Below, one piece after another: positions 35,043-43,324 of a stretch of 64,000 nucleotides of DNA. The notes beneath the pieces were generated by a model. That model was not told where the DNA came from. It made no database searches and saw only the letters and a list, made by a program, of their open reading frames with translations. This DNA is from Curvibacter sp. CHRR-16 (lineage in GTDB: Bacteria; Pseudomonadota; Gammaproteobacteria; Burkholderiales; Burkholderiaceae_C). Within the stretch, counting starts at the first letter, position 1; every line of letters begins with the position of its first letter. The DNA is taken from the NCBI RefSeq assembly GCF_018474005.1, contig NZ_JAHCSH010000002.1, positions 434,001 to 498,000 on the forward strand, given 5' to 3'. The position numbers were made by a program, and so were the translations under genes.

Positions 35043-35115
35043 GTCTGCCCCTTCCGCATGCGGTGTTGTTGTCAACCAACAACTCTACAGCATAAGCACC
35101 AAACAGACCATGCGC

Positions 35116-35880
35116 TTAAACCAATATTGCACAGCGTGGCACTGGTATGAGCAAGCCATCAAACCCTTGGAGCATGTCCACCTGCACACGAAACAGTTGA
35201 GCCAAGCAATCGGGTTGCAGCATATCCGCCGCTGCACCTTGGGAATGCAGACACCCTTGCTGCAAGGCGAGCACCGTGTCGGCAAAGCGTGCCACAGCCG
35301 CTAGGTCATGCAACACGACGACCACACACAGACCGTGCTGGTGGGCCAAATCGCGCAGTAGCTGCAGCACTTGCAACTGGTGCTCCATGTCCAGCGCGCT
35401 GGTGGGTTCGTCCAGCAGTAACACCTGCGGCTGCGCTAGCAGAGCTTGGGCCAGCCAAACTAGCTGCCGCTGCCCGCCGCTCAGCTGATGCAGGCTGCGC
35501 CCAGCCAAGTGGCTGATGCCTAAGCGCTCCAGCACTTGGTATACCCCCTGCCTGTCGGCAGTGGACACACGCACCCCCAGTTGTCGCAAGCGCCCCAGCA
35601 AAACCACCTCCAAGACGGTCAAGCCCTGGCTAGCTTGGTTGTCTTGCGGCATGTAGGCCAGTACTTGGGGGCGCAGCGCCGGGCTCAGCTCCCTACCTTG
35701 CCACTGCACTTGCCCGGTACTGGGCAACACACCAGCTATGGCTTTGAGCAAGGTGGTTTTGCCGCATCCATTGGGGCCAATAACCGCCCCCAACTGCCCA
35801 CATTCCCAGTGGGCGTGCTCTAGCTGCAACACGGTTTGCGCGCTGTACTGCACACACAAGTCGTGCACCTGCAAAGTCAT
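35116..35880 (-). CDS. FecE/BtuD-type ABC transporter ATP-binding protein
   Basis: A 254-residue ATPase of the iron-chelate/cobalamin importer family. Walker A GPNGCGKTT (~residue 35), Q-loop YMPQDNQ, signature LSGGQRQLV, Walker B VLLLDEPTSALD and H-loop VVLHDLAAV are all intact. The ATG overlaps the permease stop by four bases. Last gene of a six-gene minus-strand run that begins with copper-binding periplasmic proteins, suggesting that the transported ligand is a copper or other metal complex. Confidence 0.93.
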   Translation of the reverse strand: MTLQVHDLCVQYSAQTVLQLEHAHWECGQLGAVIGPNGCGKTTLLKAIAGVLPSTGQVQWQGRELSPALRPQVLAYMPQDNQASQGLTVLEVVLLGRLRQLGVRVSTADRQGVYQVLERLGISHLAGRSLHQLSGGQRQLVWLAQALLAQPQVLLLDEPTSALDMEHQLQVLQLLRDLAHQHGLCVVVVLHDLAAVARFADTVLALQQGCLHSQGAAADMLQPDCLAQLFRVQVDMLQGFDGLLIPVPRCAILV

Positions 35881-36941
35881 AGCACCTCCTTGCGGCGGGG
35901 CGACACCAGCAGCATGAAACACGGCACCCCGATGAGCGCCATAACAATGCCAATGGGGAACACCGCCCCCGGGTACACCGTTTTGCTGGCCACCGACGCC
36001 AGGCTGAGCAGCACCCCACCCATGCAGGCCGAAGCGCTCAAAAACCAGCGCTGGTCTTCCCCCACCGTGGCACGCGCCATGTGCGGTGCGACCAGTCCCA
36101 CAAAGCCAATGGTGCCCACAAAAGCCACGGCCACCCCGGTCAGCACCGACACGATGGCCAAGCAGCGCAGGCGCAGGCTGCGCAAGCGCACGCCCAAGGC
36201 GGCAGCTCGTGCATCGCCCATGCGCAGGGCCGTGAGCGGCCAAGCATCGCGCACCACCCACGGTATACACAGCACCAGCACCACCGCCATGACCCCGAGC
36301 TTGGGCCAAGTGGCTTTTTGCAGGCTGCCAAACAGCCAAAACACGATTTGCTGCAACGCCTCGGGCGAAGCCAGCAGTTGCACGAGTGAGGTAAGGGCTT
36401 GGAACAAAAACAGCATAGCAATACCTGCCAGCACCAAGCGGTCAGGCGCAGCATGCCCCCAGCCGCCCAGGGCGTACACGCCCCAGCACGCCAGCGCGGC
36501 AAACACCATGGCATGCGCGGGCACGGCATAGGCCTCGGGCACCGGCAGCCATGCGCCCAAGGCGATGGCCGATGCTGCGCCCAAACTGGCACCTGCCGAT
36601 ATGCCCAGCGTATAGCCCGATGCCAGCGGGTTGTTCAAAATGGTTTGCATCAGCGCGCCCGACAAACCCAGCGCCGCCCCCACCACCCACGCAGTAAGCG
36701 CAGCGGGCAGGCGAATGTTCCACACAATGGCGGTGGCCTGGATGCTGGAGACATCGCCCAACAAGGTCTGTACCACCACCCAAGGCGATAGCTGAGCGGG
36801 GCCAGTAGCCACATCCAACACCAAGGCCATGAGGCCCAGCGTCAGCGTGCTCGCCAGCACCGTGCAGTGGTGCCAGTGCAAACGCCGCCACAGTGCATCG
36901 AGCGCAGCCGCACTGGTCTGGGGCTCTCTGCGGGCGCTCAC
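35877..36941 (-). CDS. FecCD-family ABC transporter permease
   Basis: A 354-residue inner-membrane permease with about ten helices. It starts at GTG 36941, whose bases overlap the stop of the binding-protein gene (GTGA). Family motifs include RLPAALTAWVVGAALGLSGALMQ (~80), NNPLASGYTLGISAGASLGA (~105) and the coupling region GMGDARAA-like RMGDARAAALGVRL (~245), then FVGLVAPHMAR (~285). Partner of the FecE-like ATPase and the binding protein next to it. Substrate: metal chelate, heme or cobalamin class. Confidence 0.94.
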   Translation of the reverse strand: MSARREPQTSAAALDALWRRLHWHHCTVLASTLTLGLMALVLDVATGPAQLSPWVVVQTLLGDVSSIQATAIVWNIRLPAALTAWVVGAALGLSGALMQTILNNPLASGYTLGISAGASLGAASAIALGAWLPVPEAYAVPAHAMVFAALACWGVYALGGWGHAAPDRLVLAGIAMLFLFQALTSLVQLLASPEALQQIVFWLFGSLQKATWPKLGVMAVVLVLCIPWVVRDAWPLTALRMGDARAAALGVRLRSLRLRCLAIVSVLTGVAVAFVGTIGFVGLVAPHMARATVGEDQRWFLSASACMGGVLLSLASVASKTVYPGAVFPIGIVMALIGVPCFMLLVSPRRKEVL

Positions 36942-38062
36942 GGCTTGATCGGCAGCATCCACACGCCGCTGTACTTCACGGGTAGGTACTTGTCGTAGTA
37001 GGCCTTGAGGGAGGCGGCCGGGTCTACGTCTTTGAACTGCTCGGGGTACAAGCGCTTGGCCAGGTATTGCAGGGCTACAAAGTCGAACAGCGTGCGGCAC
37101 AGGCCGTGCTCCATAACGTTGACTTCACCATTGCGCACCGCCTTGAGGCTGCTGTAGCCGGGACGCTCGGTGTAGGGCTTGAGGTTGGCACGAATCTCTT
37201 CGGGCGTGGCGTCAAAGCCGGTGCGCACCGCCTTGGGTTTGTTCACCCAAGATGAGCCCGCAAAGACGATGACATCCGGGTCAGCAGCCAGCACCGCCTC
37301 TTGGCTCACCGGGCCCCAAGGGCCGGGCAGCTTGCCATCGGCCACGTTGTCAGCGCCCAAGAGCGTGATCATCTTGCCCCACATGGTGCCGCTGTAGCTG
37401 TTGCCCACGGTGTCGGCACCGGCTTGGGCCAGCTCCACGTACACCTTCTTGCGGGCTGCGTTTTTGGGCACGCGGGCCAGCACTTTGCTGTACTCGGATT
37501 CGTACAGCTTGGCCAATTCCTCAGCGCGGGCGCTGGTACCCATCACCTTGCCAATGACGCGGGTGGAAGCCAAGTGGCGCTCCAGCAGCTGGGCGTTGTA
37601 GTCCACCACCACGATGGGAATGCCCGCAGCCTCGATCTGCTGGCGCGCGGTTTCCATGGCGCTGTAAGTCCATTCAGCGATGAACAGTACATCGGGCTTG
37701 AGGGCAATCACCTTCTCGGCGCTGAAGGTGCCGTCTTCAGAGTGGCCGATATCGGGCATGGCCTGCAGGTTGGGGATGACCTGCGCATAGCGCTTGAAGA
37801 TGGCGGGTCGCCAACTCTCCCACGGCGTGCGCGAAATGCCCACCACCCGCTGCCAACTGTCCACGCCCGCCACGGCGGTGAACTCTTCAAAGTTGAAATT
37901 GAGCGCCACGCGCTTGACGGGCACCGGCACCGTGACCTTGCGGCCCATGGCGTCCACCACCACCTGGGTGCTTTGCGCATGCGCTACACCCACCCACGCT
38001 GCCAGCAACACGCACGCAGCAACCCACAGCGCCCGCACGGGGCGCATAGTCATAGTCCACAT
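36938..38062 (-). CDS. ABC transporter substrate-binding protein (Fe3+-chelate/cobalamin class)
   Basis: A 374-residue periplasmic protein of the class III, single-helix-linker binding-protein family. A signal peptide (to ~residue 29, AHA) precedes domain 1 (VVVDAMGRKVTVPVPVKRVAL) and the conserved LKPDVLFIAEWTYSAME segment. GGAG lies six bases before ATG 38062. It is 12 bp from the copper chaperone gene upstream and overlaps the permease gene downstream. The ligand is not identifiable from sequence; the company of PCu(A)C and YcnI points to copper. Confidence 0.9.
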   Translation of the reverse strand: MWTMTMRPVRALWVAACVLLAAWVGVAHAQSTQVVVDAMGRKVTVPVPVKRVALNFNFEEFTAVAGVDSWQRVVGISRTPWESWRPAIFKRYAQVIPNLQAMPDIGHSEDGTFSAEKVIALKPDVLFIAEWTYSAMETARQQIEAAGIPIVVVDYNAQLLERHLASTRVIGKVMGTSARAEELAKLYESEYSKVLARVPKNAARKKVYVELAQAGADTVGNSYSGTMWGKMITLLGADNVADGKLPGPWGPVSQEAVLAADPDVIVFAGSSWVNKPKAVRTGFDATPEEIRANLKPYTERPGYSSLKAVRNGEVNVMEHGLCRTLFDFVALQYLAKRLYPEQFKDVDPAASLKAYYDKYLPVKYSGVWMLPIKP

Positions 38063-38074
38063 GGAGTGCTCCGA

Positions 38075-38557
38075 TCAGTGCTGGTGTTGGTGCGCGTCAG
38101 CAGCCTTGGGGGCCACCATGGTCACTGGCACCTTGATCTGCTGCTCACTCTTGACGCCCTTCGCATCTTGGAAATACAGCGTCAGCGGAATGGTGGTGTC
38201 TTTTTGCAGCGGCAGCTTCAAATCCAACAGCATGACGTGATAGCCACCGGGCTTGAGCTCGACCGCTTTACCAGCAGGCAGTTCCAAGCCATTGGGCAAG
38301 GCAGCCATTTTCATGACGCCTCCATCCATCTTCATCTCATGCACCTCGGCTACACCGGCCACGGGCGAAGCCACGCTTACCAAGCGCCCGGGCTTATCGG
38401 CTTTGAGCGTCATGAAAGCACCCGAGGCCATTTGCCCCTGCACGGTAGCCCGCGCCCAAGCGCCTTGCACCTGCACATTCACCTGCGCCATGGCGGCACC
38501 ACCGCAAGCCAAAGCCGCCAGCGCCAAGGCGATGGGGGTTGTACGAATACGCAACAT
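38075..38557 (-). CDS. periplasmic copper chaperone PCu(A)C
   Basis: A 160-residue protein with signal peptide (to ~24, AMA) and a cupredoxin-like PCu(A)C domain. The copper ligands follow the family pattern: HEMKMDGGVMKM (His/Met) about residue 73 and HVML about residue 107. It also ends in a His-rich tail (DAHQHQH). Such proteins deliver Cu(I) to cytochrome c oxidase, with Sco1-type partners, or act in copper uptake. AAGGAG precedes the ATG. Between ycnI and the ABC binding protein, so it is probably cotranscribed with both. Confidence 0.94.
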   Translation of the reverse strand: MLRIRTTPIALALAALACGGAAMAQVNVQVQGAWARATVQGQMASGAFMTLKADKPGRLVSVASPVAGVAEVHEMKMDGGVMKMAALPNGLELPAGKAVELKPGGYHVMLLDLKLPLQKDTTIPLTLYFQDAKGVKSEQQIKVPVTMVAPKAADAHQHQH

Positions 38558-38579
38558 AGTCAACTCCTTGGGTGGTCTA

Positions 38580-39125
38580 TCAGTGGTGGTGGCCAGCAGG
38601 CTGCACATCGAGCACGTCCAAACGGGCGGCGGGCATGGGTAGGCTGTGGGCGTCTTGTCCGGCAGCGGGGATTTGCACCCACTCATTGCTGCCTTGGGTG
38701 CAAGTTTGCACCACCTTGAACCAGTAGGTTCCAGGTTTTTTGGGTGTGGTGGTGCGCAGCACAAATTCGTCGTACAGCGCATCGGGCAAGGCGTCGGCGG
38801 GGTCTTTCACCGCCCAGGTGATTTCTTGCACGCCATCGGTAATGGTCTTGCCATGCATTTGCACGGGCTCAGCCAAAGGGCCCACCACGGTAGTGACTTT
38901 CCAACCGGGTTTGACCATGGGCTGGCTGCCGCTAAAGCCTGCAGGCACCAGCACCTTGATGGAAGTCGTCGCTGCACCAGCGCAGCCGTGGCCCACGCGC
39001 AGCACCGCGCGATAACCGCTTTGGGCCGCTGCGGCTTGGTCTTGCAAAGTTACATGAGAAAAAGCGGTGCCAGAGCCCACCAGCAGGGCACAAGCAGCTA
39101 TGGTTTTGATAGCAAAAGAAGTCAT
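38580..39125 (-). CDS. ycnI: YcnI-like (DUF1775) copper-binding protein
   Basis: A 181-residue exported protein. The signal peptide ends at FS before HVTLQ; the mature N-terminal His is the expected copper ligand in YcnI proteins, together with a conserved Trp (here in GTYWFKVVQTC). The domain spans ~24-150 with ITWAVKDPADALPDALYDEF. A His-rich end (GHHH) may add metal binding. The DNA coding for the signal peptide (MTSFAIKTIAAC) lies within a copy of the dispersed repeat. Part of the copper/ABC operon. Confidence 0.9.
   Translation of the reverse strand: MTSFAIKTIAACALLVGSGTAFSHVTLQDQAAAAQSGYRAVLRVGHGCAGAATTSIKVLVPAGFSGSQPMVKPGWKVTTVVGPLAEPVQMHGKTITDGVQEITWAVKDPADALPDALYDEFVLRTTTPKKPGTYWFKVVQTCTQGSNEWVQIPAAGQDAHSLPMPAARLDVLDVQPAGHHH
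39092..39118 (-). repeat. dispersed repeat copy inside the ycnI signal-peptide codons
   Basis: AAGCAGCTATGG-TTTTGATAGCAAAA on the plus strand matches the core of the repeat at 6291-6317 in all but a few bases. Read on the minus strand it encodes FAIKTIAA of the signal peptide, so the repeat is part of the gene. Confidence 0.6.
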
Positions 39126-39213
39126 AAAAAATCTCTGAACAAAAAGCCTGAAACACAGTGCACGCACAGCCCCTGCACAAGGCTAGGGCTGCACGGCAAA
39201 AGAAGAGACGGGT

Positions 39214-39597
39214 TCAGGCGTTCAGAGGCGGGCCACGTGCCGCAGGCTGGGGCACGCTGCGCTGGGCCACCGATACGGCAGCACGCGCCAGTGGAGCTGC
39301 TGGCAGCAAAGCGGGGGCTTGCCACGTTTGCTCGGGCAACGGCAACGCCATGGCAGGCAAACACAGTGCGCACTGCAAGGTGTGGTGCGGGTTGCTTTGC
39401 TGCGGGTCGCTGGGGTTGCCAGAAGCATTGGCCGCACTGCAAATAGGACCTAACCCTGCTTGGGCTGCAGGCGACTGCGCCCATGCCACCACGGGTGCCA
39501 GCGCAGCCACCTGCAGGGCCAGCACAAAAACCAGCGTGACCCAGCGGGTCAGCCAGCGCGTGCGGCGTAAGGCGTGCAGTGTGAACATACTGCGCAT
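39214..39597 (-). CDS. DUF2946-type small exported protein
   Basis: A 127-residue protein at the head of the copper operon. It has a basic N-terminus, a hydrophobic helix (~22-40) and a mature part with the paired-cysteine pattern of DUF2946: PICSA then HHTLQCALCLPA. This family often precedes copper/PCu(A)C or TonB receptor genes. A start at 39588 is also possible; neither has a clear RBS. Function unknown; cysteines and histidines suggest metal handling. Confidence 0.68.
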   Translation of the reverse strand: MRSMFTLHALRRTRWLTRWVTLVFVLALQVAALAPVVAWAQSPAAQAGLGPICSAANASGNPSDPQQSNPHHTLQCALCLPAMALPLPEQTWQAPALLPAAPLARAAVSVAQRSVPQPAARGPPLNA

Positions 39598-39666
39598 TAT
39601 CAATCAGGCTGCTATCCTGCTGGCCCGCCTGTGCGGCCGTAGCCAGGCTTGAGATTGATATTTGTC

Positions 39667-40266
39667 ATGAACTACACATTCCTGTCCGCCACTATTTTGT
39701 TGCTGCTGATTACCGACCCCATCGGCAACATTCCCATCTTTGCCAACGCGCTCAAAAAAGTGCCTTTGGCGCGCCGCCCCAAAATCATCCTGCGCGAAAT
39801 CCTGATCGCGTTTGGACTGCTGCTCACCTTCATGTTTGTGGGCGATAGCTTTTTGCGCGTGATGGGCCTGAGCGAACTGGCGCTGCAAATTGGCGGCGGC
39901 GTGATTCTGTTTCTGATCGCGCTGCGCATGGTCTTCCCACCCGCTGCCGCGCAGGAGGTGGAACTGGAAACCGAACCACTCATCGTGCCGCTGGCGGTAC
40001 CCGCCATTGCAGGCCCGTCGGCCTTGGCCACGGTGCTGTTGCTGGTGTCGCACCAGCCCGAGCAGCGCTTGGAATGGATAGCAGCGCTGTGCGTGACCAT
40101 GCTGGTCAGTGCTGCTGTGCTCTTGGCTGCGGAATACATCCAACGCGTGATTGGCTCGCGCGTGGTGACCGCCATGGAACGCCTGATGGGCCTGGTGCTG
40201 GTCGCAGTATCCATGGAGATGCTGATGCGCGGCATCCGCACCTTCATCAGCCAGATGCATTCCTAG
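39667..40266 (+). CDS. MarC-family integral membrane protein
   Basis: A 199-residue six-helix membrane protein of the MarC/UPF0056 family. Conserved features: LLLITDPIGNIPIF in helix 1, REILIAFGLLL, LQIGGGVILFLIALRMV (~75) and VPLAVPAIAGPSALATVLLL (~110). Function of the family is not settled despite the name. ATG 39667 begins the canonical N-terminus; a TTG-initiated extension was rejected. Divergent from the copper operon. Confidence 0.93.
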   Translation: MNYTFLSATILLLLITDPIGNIPIFANALKKVPLARRPKIILREILIAFGLLLTFMFVGDSFLRVMGLSELALQIGGGVILFLIALRMVFPPAAAQEVELETEPLIVPLAVPAIAGPSALATVLLLVSHQPEQRLEWIAALCVTMLVSAAVLLAAEYIQRVIGSRVVTAMERLMGLVLVAVSMEMLMRGIRTFISQMHS

Positions 40267-40332
40267 AGGGGTAAACACTGTTACCGAGCGCAAATTAACG
40301 CAAAGTTATAGCGTTTTATAGAGTAGCAACTC

Positions 40333-40358
40333 TCAATAGATGCATTCAGAATCCGATA
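40333..40358 (+). promoter_or_regulatory. sigma-28 (FliA)-like promoter for the Cache gene
   Basis: TCAAT at 40333-40337, a 14-nt spacer and TCCGATA at 40352-40358 match the flagellar consensus TCAAG-N14-GCCGATA with one mismatch in each box. It lies 35 bp before the start codon of the Cache protein. Confidence 0.6.
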
Positions 40359-40393
40359 AAGTAGTTAGCTCTACTAAACAAAGGAATCTTTGC

Positions 40394-40849
40394 ATGTTTC
40401 GTTCCGCTCGCTTTGTAATCAGTGCCTTTCTTGCTTTGGGCCTGACCATGACAACCGCTTGGGCCGATGCCCGTAAAGATGCCCAAGAGCAAACCTTGGC
40501 TGCGCTGGCTCACATCAAGAAAGTGGGCCCAGATCAAGCGTTCAAAGACTTCAACACAGAAGCACAGTGGAAAAACAAAGGACTCAATGTCAATGTGGTG
40601 GAGTTCACCGGCTTGGTACGCGCCAGCTCTCTGAACGATAAGTTGGTAGGCAAAAACACGCTGGAAGCCAAAGACCCCAATGGCAAAGAGTTCGTCAAAG
40701 AATTCATCAAAATGTCTGAAAAGACTGATGGCGGTTGGGTGGACTACATGTTCATCAACCCAGAAACCAAAAAGCTAGAGGAGCGCTCCATGTACGTGCG
40801 CAAAATCCCCTCCTTCAATGGTTTTGTTGGCATAGCTATCACCAAGTAA
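40394..40849 (+). CDS. secreted single-Cache-domain protein
   Basis: A 151-residue periplasmic protein: signal peptide to ~residue 24 (AWA), then one small Cache-type domain (~25-150) with KVGPDQAFKDFNT, GLVRASSLNDKLVGKN, GGWVDYMFINPETKK and the terminal GFVGIAITK. Such a fold normally forms the extracellular part of chemoreceptors and kinases; here it stands alone. The chemoreceptor gene starts 51 bp downstream, after a terminator. It probably acts as a soluble ligand-binding protein feeding the receptor, by inference from position. Confidence 0.85.
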   Translation: MFRSARFVISAFLALGLTMTTAWADARKDAQEQTLAALAHIKKVGPDQAFKDFNTEAQWKNKGLNVNVVEFTGLVRASSLNDKLVGKNTLEAKDPNGKEFVKEFIKMSEKTDGGWVDYMFINPETKKLEERSMYVRKIPSFNGFVGIAITK

Positions 40850-40857
40850 GTTCTCTC

Positions 40858-40886
40858 AAAGCCTGCTACTACAGCGGGCTTTTTTT
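40858..40886 (+). terminator. intrinsic terminator between Cache gene and chemoreceptor
   Basis: AAAGCCTGCT (40858-40867) pairs with AGCGGGCTTT (40873-40882), ten pairs with one G-T, loop ACTAC, then T residues to 40886. Receptor ATG follows at 40901, so the receptor must rely on read-through unless a promoter lies within the Cache gene. Confidence 0.85.
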
Positions 40887-40900
40887 CGAAAGCCACTGCC

Positions 40901-42511
40901 ATGCTGAACCAATTTGGAATTGGCAAACGCCTGTATGGCGGCTTTGCCTTGGTCATTGCCAGTCTGCTTGCTGCACTCGTGGCAGCAGCCACCATCAGCG
41001 CCAAAAATATTGGATCCATGGAGGCATTAAGCCAAGACACCACCCAACGCATAGGCTTGGTGGTATCTATGCGCGAATTGCAGCAAGAAATTGTCTCCAG
41101 CATCCGAAACGCAGGCTTGCAAACAGACAGCGCTGAGCTCAACAAAGACGTTGAACAGTACAAAAAATCCTTGGTCAAGCTTGCCAGTGTAGAAAAAGGA
41201 TTCCAAGACCTGTCCAACAGTGAGGCTGTGCAGGCACTTCTCAACCAAATCCAAACACAGCGCAAAAAAACCGAACCGGTGGTGGAGCAAGCCATTCAGT
41301 TGTCCATGGCCTTTGCTGGGGAAGAGGCTGCCAAAGTCCTGACGCAGCAGCTAGCACCATTGCAAAAAGAATGGCGTGACAGTTTGGACAAGCTCATGGC
41401 CGTGCAATTGGCCAACGCCCAAGAGTCGCATCAAAACGCGGTGAACTCCCTGTTTATTTGGTTGTGGGGTATTGGTTTGGCAGCATGCGCCATTGCAGTG
41501 GCCGCGATGGTTTTTTCCATCGCCATGACACGCTCCGTCACCACCCCACTGCTAAGCGCTGTTAGTGCAGCGCACAGCATGGCGCAGGGTGATATGACGG
41601 GACCTGTAAACGCGCAGGGCACTGACGAAACAGCACAGCTCATGCACTCCCTAGAAAAAATGCGTGCGGCTTTGTCCTCCATGGTGCAGCAAGTGCGTGA
41701 TACCACCCAAAGCGTGCGCGTAGCATGTTCAGAAATCACCAGTGGCAGCAATGATCTGTCCGTCCGCACAGAAAAGGCGTCAAGCCAATTGCAGCAAACT
41801 TCGAGTTCCATGAGCTCTTTGAGCCAAGCAATTGACGTCAGCTCAGGGCACATTGACCAAGCACGGCGTTTGGCTGATCAAGCCTCGTCGATTGCAAGCC
41901 AAGGCGGCACCTCTATGCAGCAAGTGGTCTCCACCATGAGCGGCATCCAAACCAGCAGCCAAAAAATCGGCGACATCATCAGTGTCATTGATGGCATTGC
42001 ATTCCAAACCAATATCTTGGCGCTCAATGCTGCGGTTGAAGCCGCTCGAGCTGGCGAACAAGGCCGGGGCTTTGCAGTAGTGGCCAGTGAAGTACGCGCC
42101 TTGGCGGGACGCTCTGCCGAGGCCGCCAAGGAAATAAAAGCTTTGATCCAAAACTCGGTTCAGAACGTCAACGATGGCTCCGTACTGGTGAGCAAGACTG
42201 GTGAAACAATCAGCGAAGTCGTGCACGTCGTTCAGCAACTACACCACCTGATTGGCGACATCTCTGCCGCCATTCAAGAACAAAACCACGATCTACGCCA
42301 AATCAATCAAGCGATTCAGCAGCTCGACGAAATGACCCAGCAAAACGCTGCGCTGGTCGAAGAAAGCAATGCCACGACCTTGAGCCTCAATGAGCAGGTG
42401 GAGCAACTCAACCACACCGTAGAAGTGTTTCGCTTGGGTGAAAACAGCGCGGCATACGCAAACAACCACACATCCAGTGACTCCAGGCTGCCGCGCTTGC
42501 TTAGCCGCTGA
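40901..42511 (+). CDS. methyl-accepting chemotaxis protein
   Basis: A 536-residue transmembrane chemoreceptor. Helix 1 (~10-32), a four-helix-bundle periplasmic domain (~33-185), helix 2 (~190-212), HAMP (~213-265) and a cytoplasmic signalling domain (~270-515). The hairpin tip has the invariant [27 protein letters not shown] (written here in part). No C-terminal CheR/CheB-binding pentapeptide; it ends RLLSR. Its 3' end overlaps the convergent gene by 11 bp. Likely partner of the secreted Cache protein. Confidence 0.95.
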   Translation: MLNQFGIGKRLYGGFALVIASLLAALVAAATISAKNIGSMEALSQDTTQRIGLVVSMRELQQEIVSSIRNAGLQTDSAELNKDVEQYKKSLVKLASVEKGFQDLSNSEAVQALLNQIQTQRKKTEPVVEQAIQLSMAFAGEEAAKVLTQQLAPLQKEWRDSLDKLMAVQLANAQESHQNAVNSLFIWLWGIGLAACAIAVAAMVFSIAMTRSVTTPLLSAVSAAHSMAQGDMTGPVNAQGTDETAQLMHSLEKMRAALSSMVQQVRDTTQSVRVACSEITSGSNDLSVRTEKASSQLQQTSSSMSSLSQAIDVSSGHIDQARRLADQASSIASQGGTSMQQVVSTMSGIQTSSQKIGDIISVIDGIAFQTNILALNAAVEAARAGEQGRGFAVVASEVRALAGRSAEAAKEIKALIQNSVQNVNDGSVLVSKTGETISEVVHVVQQLHHLIGDISAAIQEQNHDLRQINQAIQQLDEMTQQNAALVEESNATTLSLNEQVEQLNHTVEVFRLGENSAAYANNHTSSDSRLPRLLSR

Positions 42512-43298
42512 CGTGCAGCTCCAGCGCACCCCACGGGCTGCCGCCATCGGCACCCACGGCTTGCCAGCGCAGGCTATCGCCGCTCTGTAGCGTCCAGTCC
42601 GACTCGGTCAGTGCAGGCAGCGCCAGCAAGGTGCCCGCGCGCAGGCGACGCCAGCGGGCGGCACTGGCGAGCCAATACCCCACCCCAGCGTTGCCACTCC
42701 CACCACTGTGGCCCGCCACCGCTTTGGGTTTGTGGCCGTTCAGGCTGGCGTGTACCGCCACTTGGGCACGGCCCCGTTGCCAAGCCTCGCCCAGTTCATC
42801 AGGCGTAATGGCCAAGGGAGCCAGTTGCCAGCCATGGCTGTGCTGCTGGCCATCGACCACCCAGCGCGTGTGCTGGGCCAGTACCAAAAGGCGCACGGCG
42901 TCTTGGGCACGGTCGGCGGTGCAGGCCATGGGCACATCGCCACACAGCACGCCCACGTGGGCGCTGCAGGCCAAGGTGCCTGCCAGTTCGGCGTCGGGGC
43001 GGCCCAAGTCGTCGCTGGGGTGCTGCAGCACGCCGTCGGCACTGGCTTGCAGGCACTGGTAGGCGCGTGGCAAAGGCGCTAGACACTGGCTGGCGTCAAA
43101 CGCAAATGCATGACGGGCACGACCTTGGTTGAGGCTGACGTAGACATCCTGCAGCAAAGGGCTGAGGTAGTTCCAATCGTCCAGCACCTGCTGCAGGCGT
43201 TGGGCTATGTGGGTGGCGTAGTGGGCGTGGGTGCCATCGCGCGAGACCACCACCAGCTGGCCGTCGCGCGAACCGTCGTGAAGCGTTGCGAGTTTCAT
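42501..43298 (-). CDS. degenerate fumarylacetoacetase-family protein
   Basis: A 265-residue protein. Its N-terminal 75 residues are clearly the FAH_N-type beginning of Burkholderiales fumarylacetoacetate hydrolase relatives ([40 protein letters not shown]). The rest still aligns in patches ([20 protein letters not shown] and [14 protein letters not shown]) but the usual long central part and its metal-binding Glu/Glu/Asp motifs (such as DFEAEVAVV) are missing, and family members are ~330 residues. It therefore looks like a shortened pseudoenzyme with an intact frame. GC and codon use are normal. It could be decaying or have taken a non-enzymatic role. Confidence 0.68.
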   Translation of the reverse strand: MKLATLHDGSRDGQLVVVSRDGTHAHYATHIAQRLQQVLDDWNYLSPLLQDVYVSLNQGRARHAFAFDASQCLAPLPRAYQCLQASADGVLQHPSDDLGRPDAELAGTLACSAHVGVLCGDVPMACTADRAQDAVRLLVLAQHTRWVVDGQQHSHGWQLAPLAITPDELGEAWQRGRAQVAVHASLNGHKPKAVAGHSGGSGNAGVGYWLASAARWRRLRAGTLLALPALTESDWTLQSGDSLRWQAVGADGGSPWGALELHVSG

Positions 43299-43324
43299 GG
43301 GGGCGCATTGTGTAGCATCTGGCC

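Noticed and set aside
36321..36391. Possibility that the ABC permease is a cobalamin transporter BtuC with a B12 riboswitch upstream
   Set aside because: No B12-box-like sequence was recognised upstream of the operon at 39600-39660, and copper chaperones head the operon.
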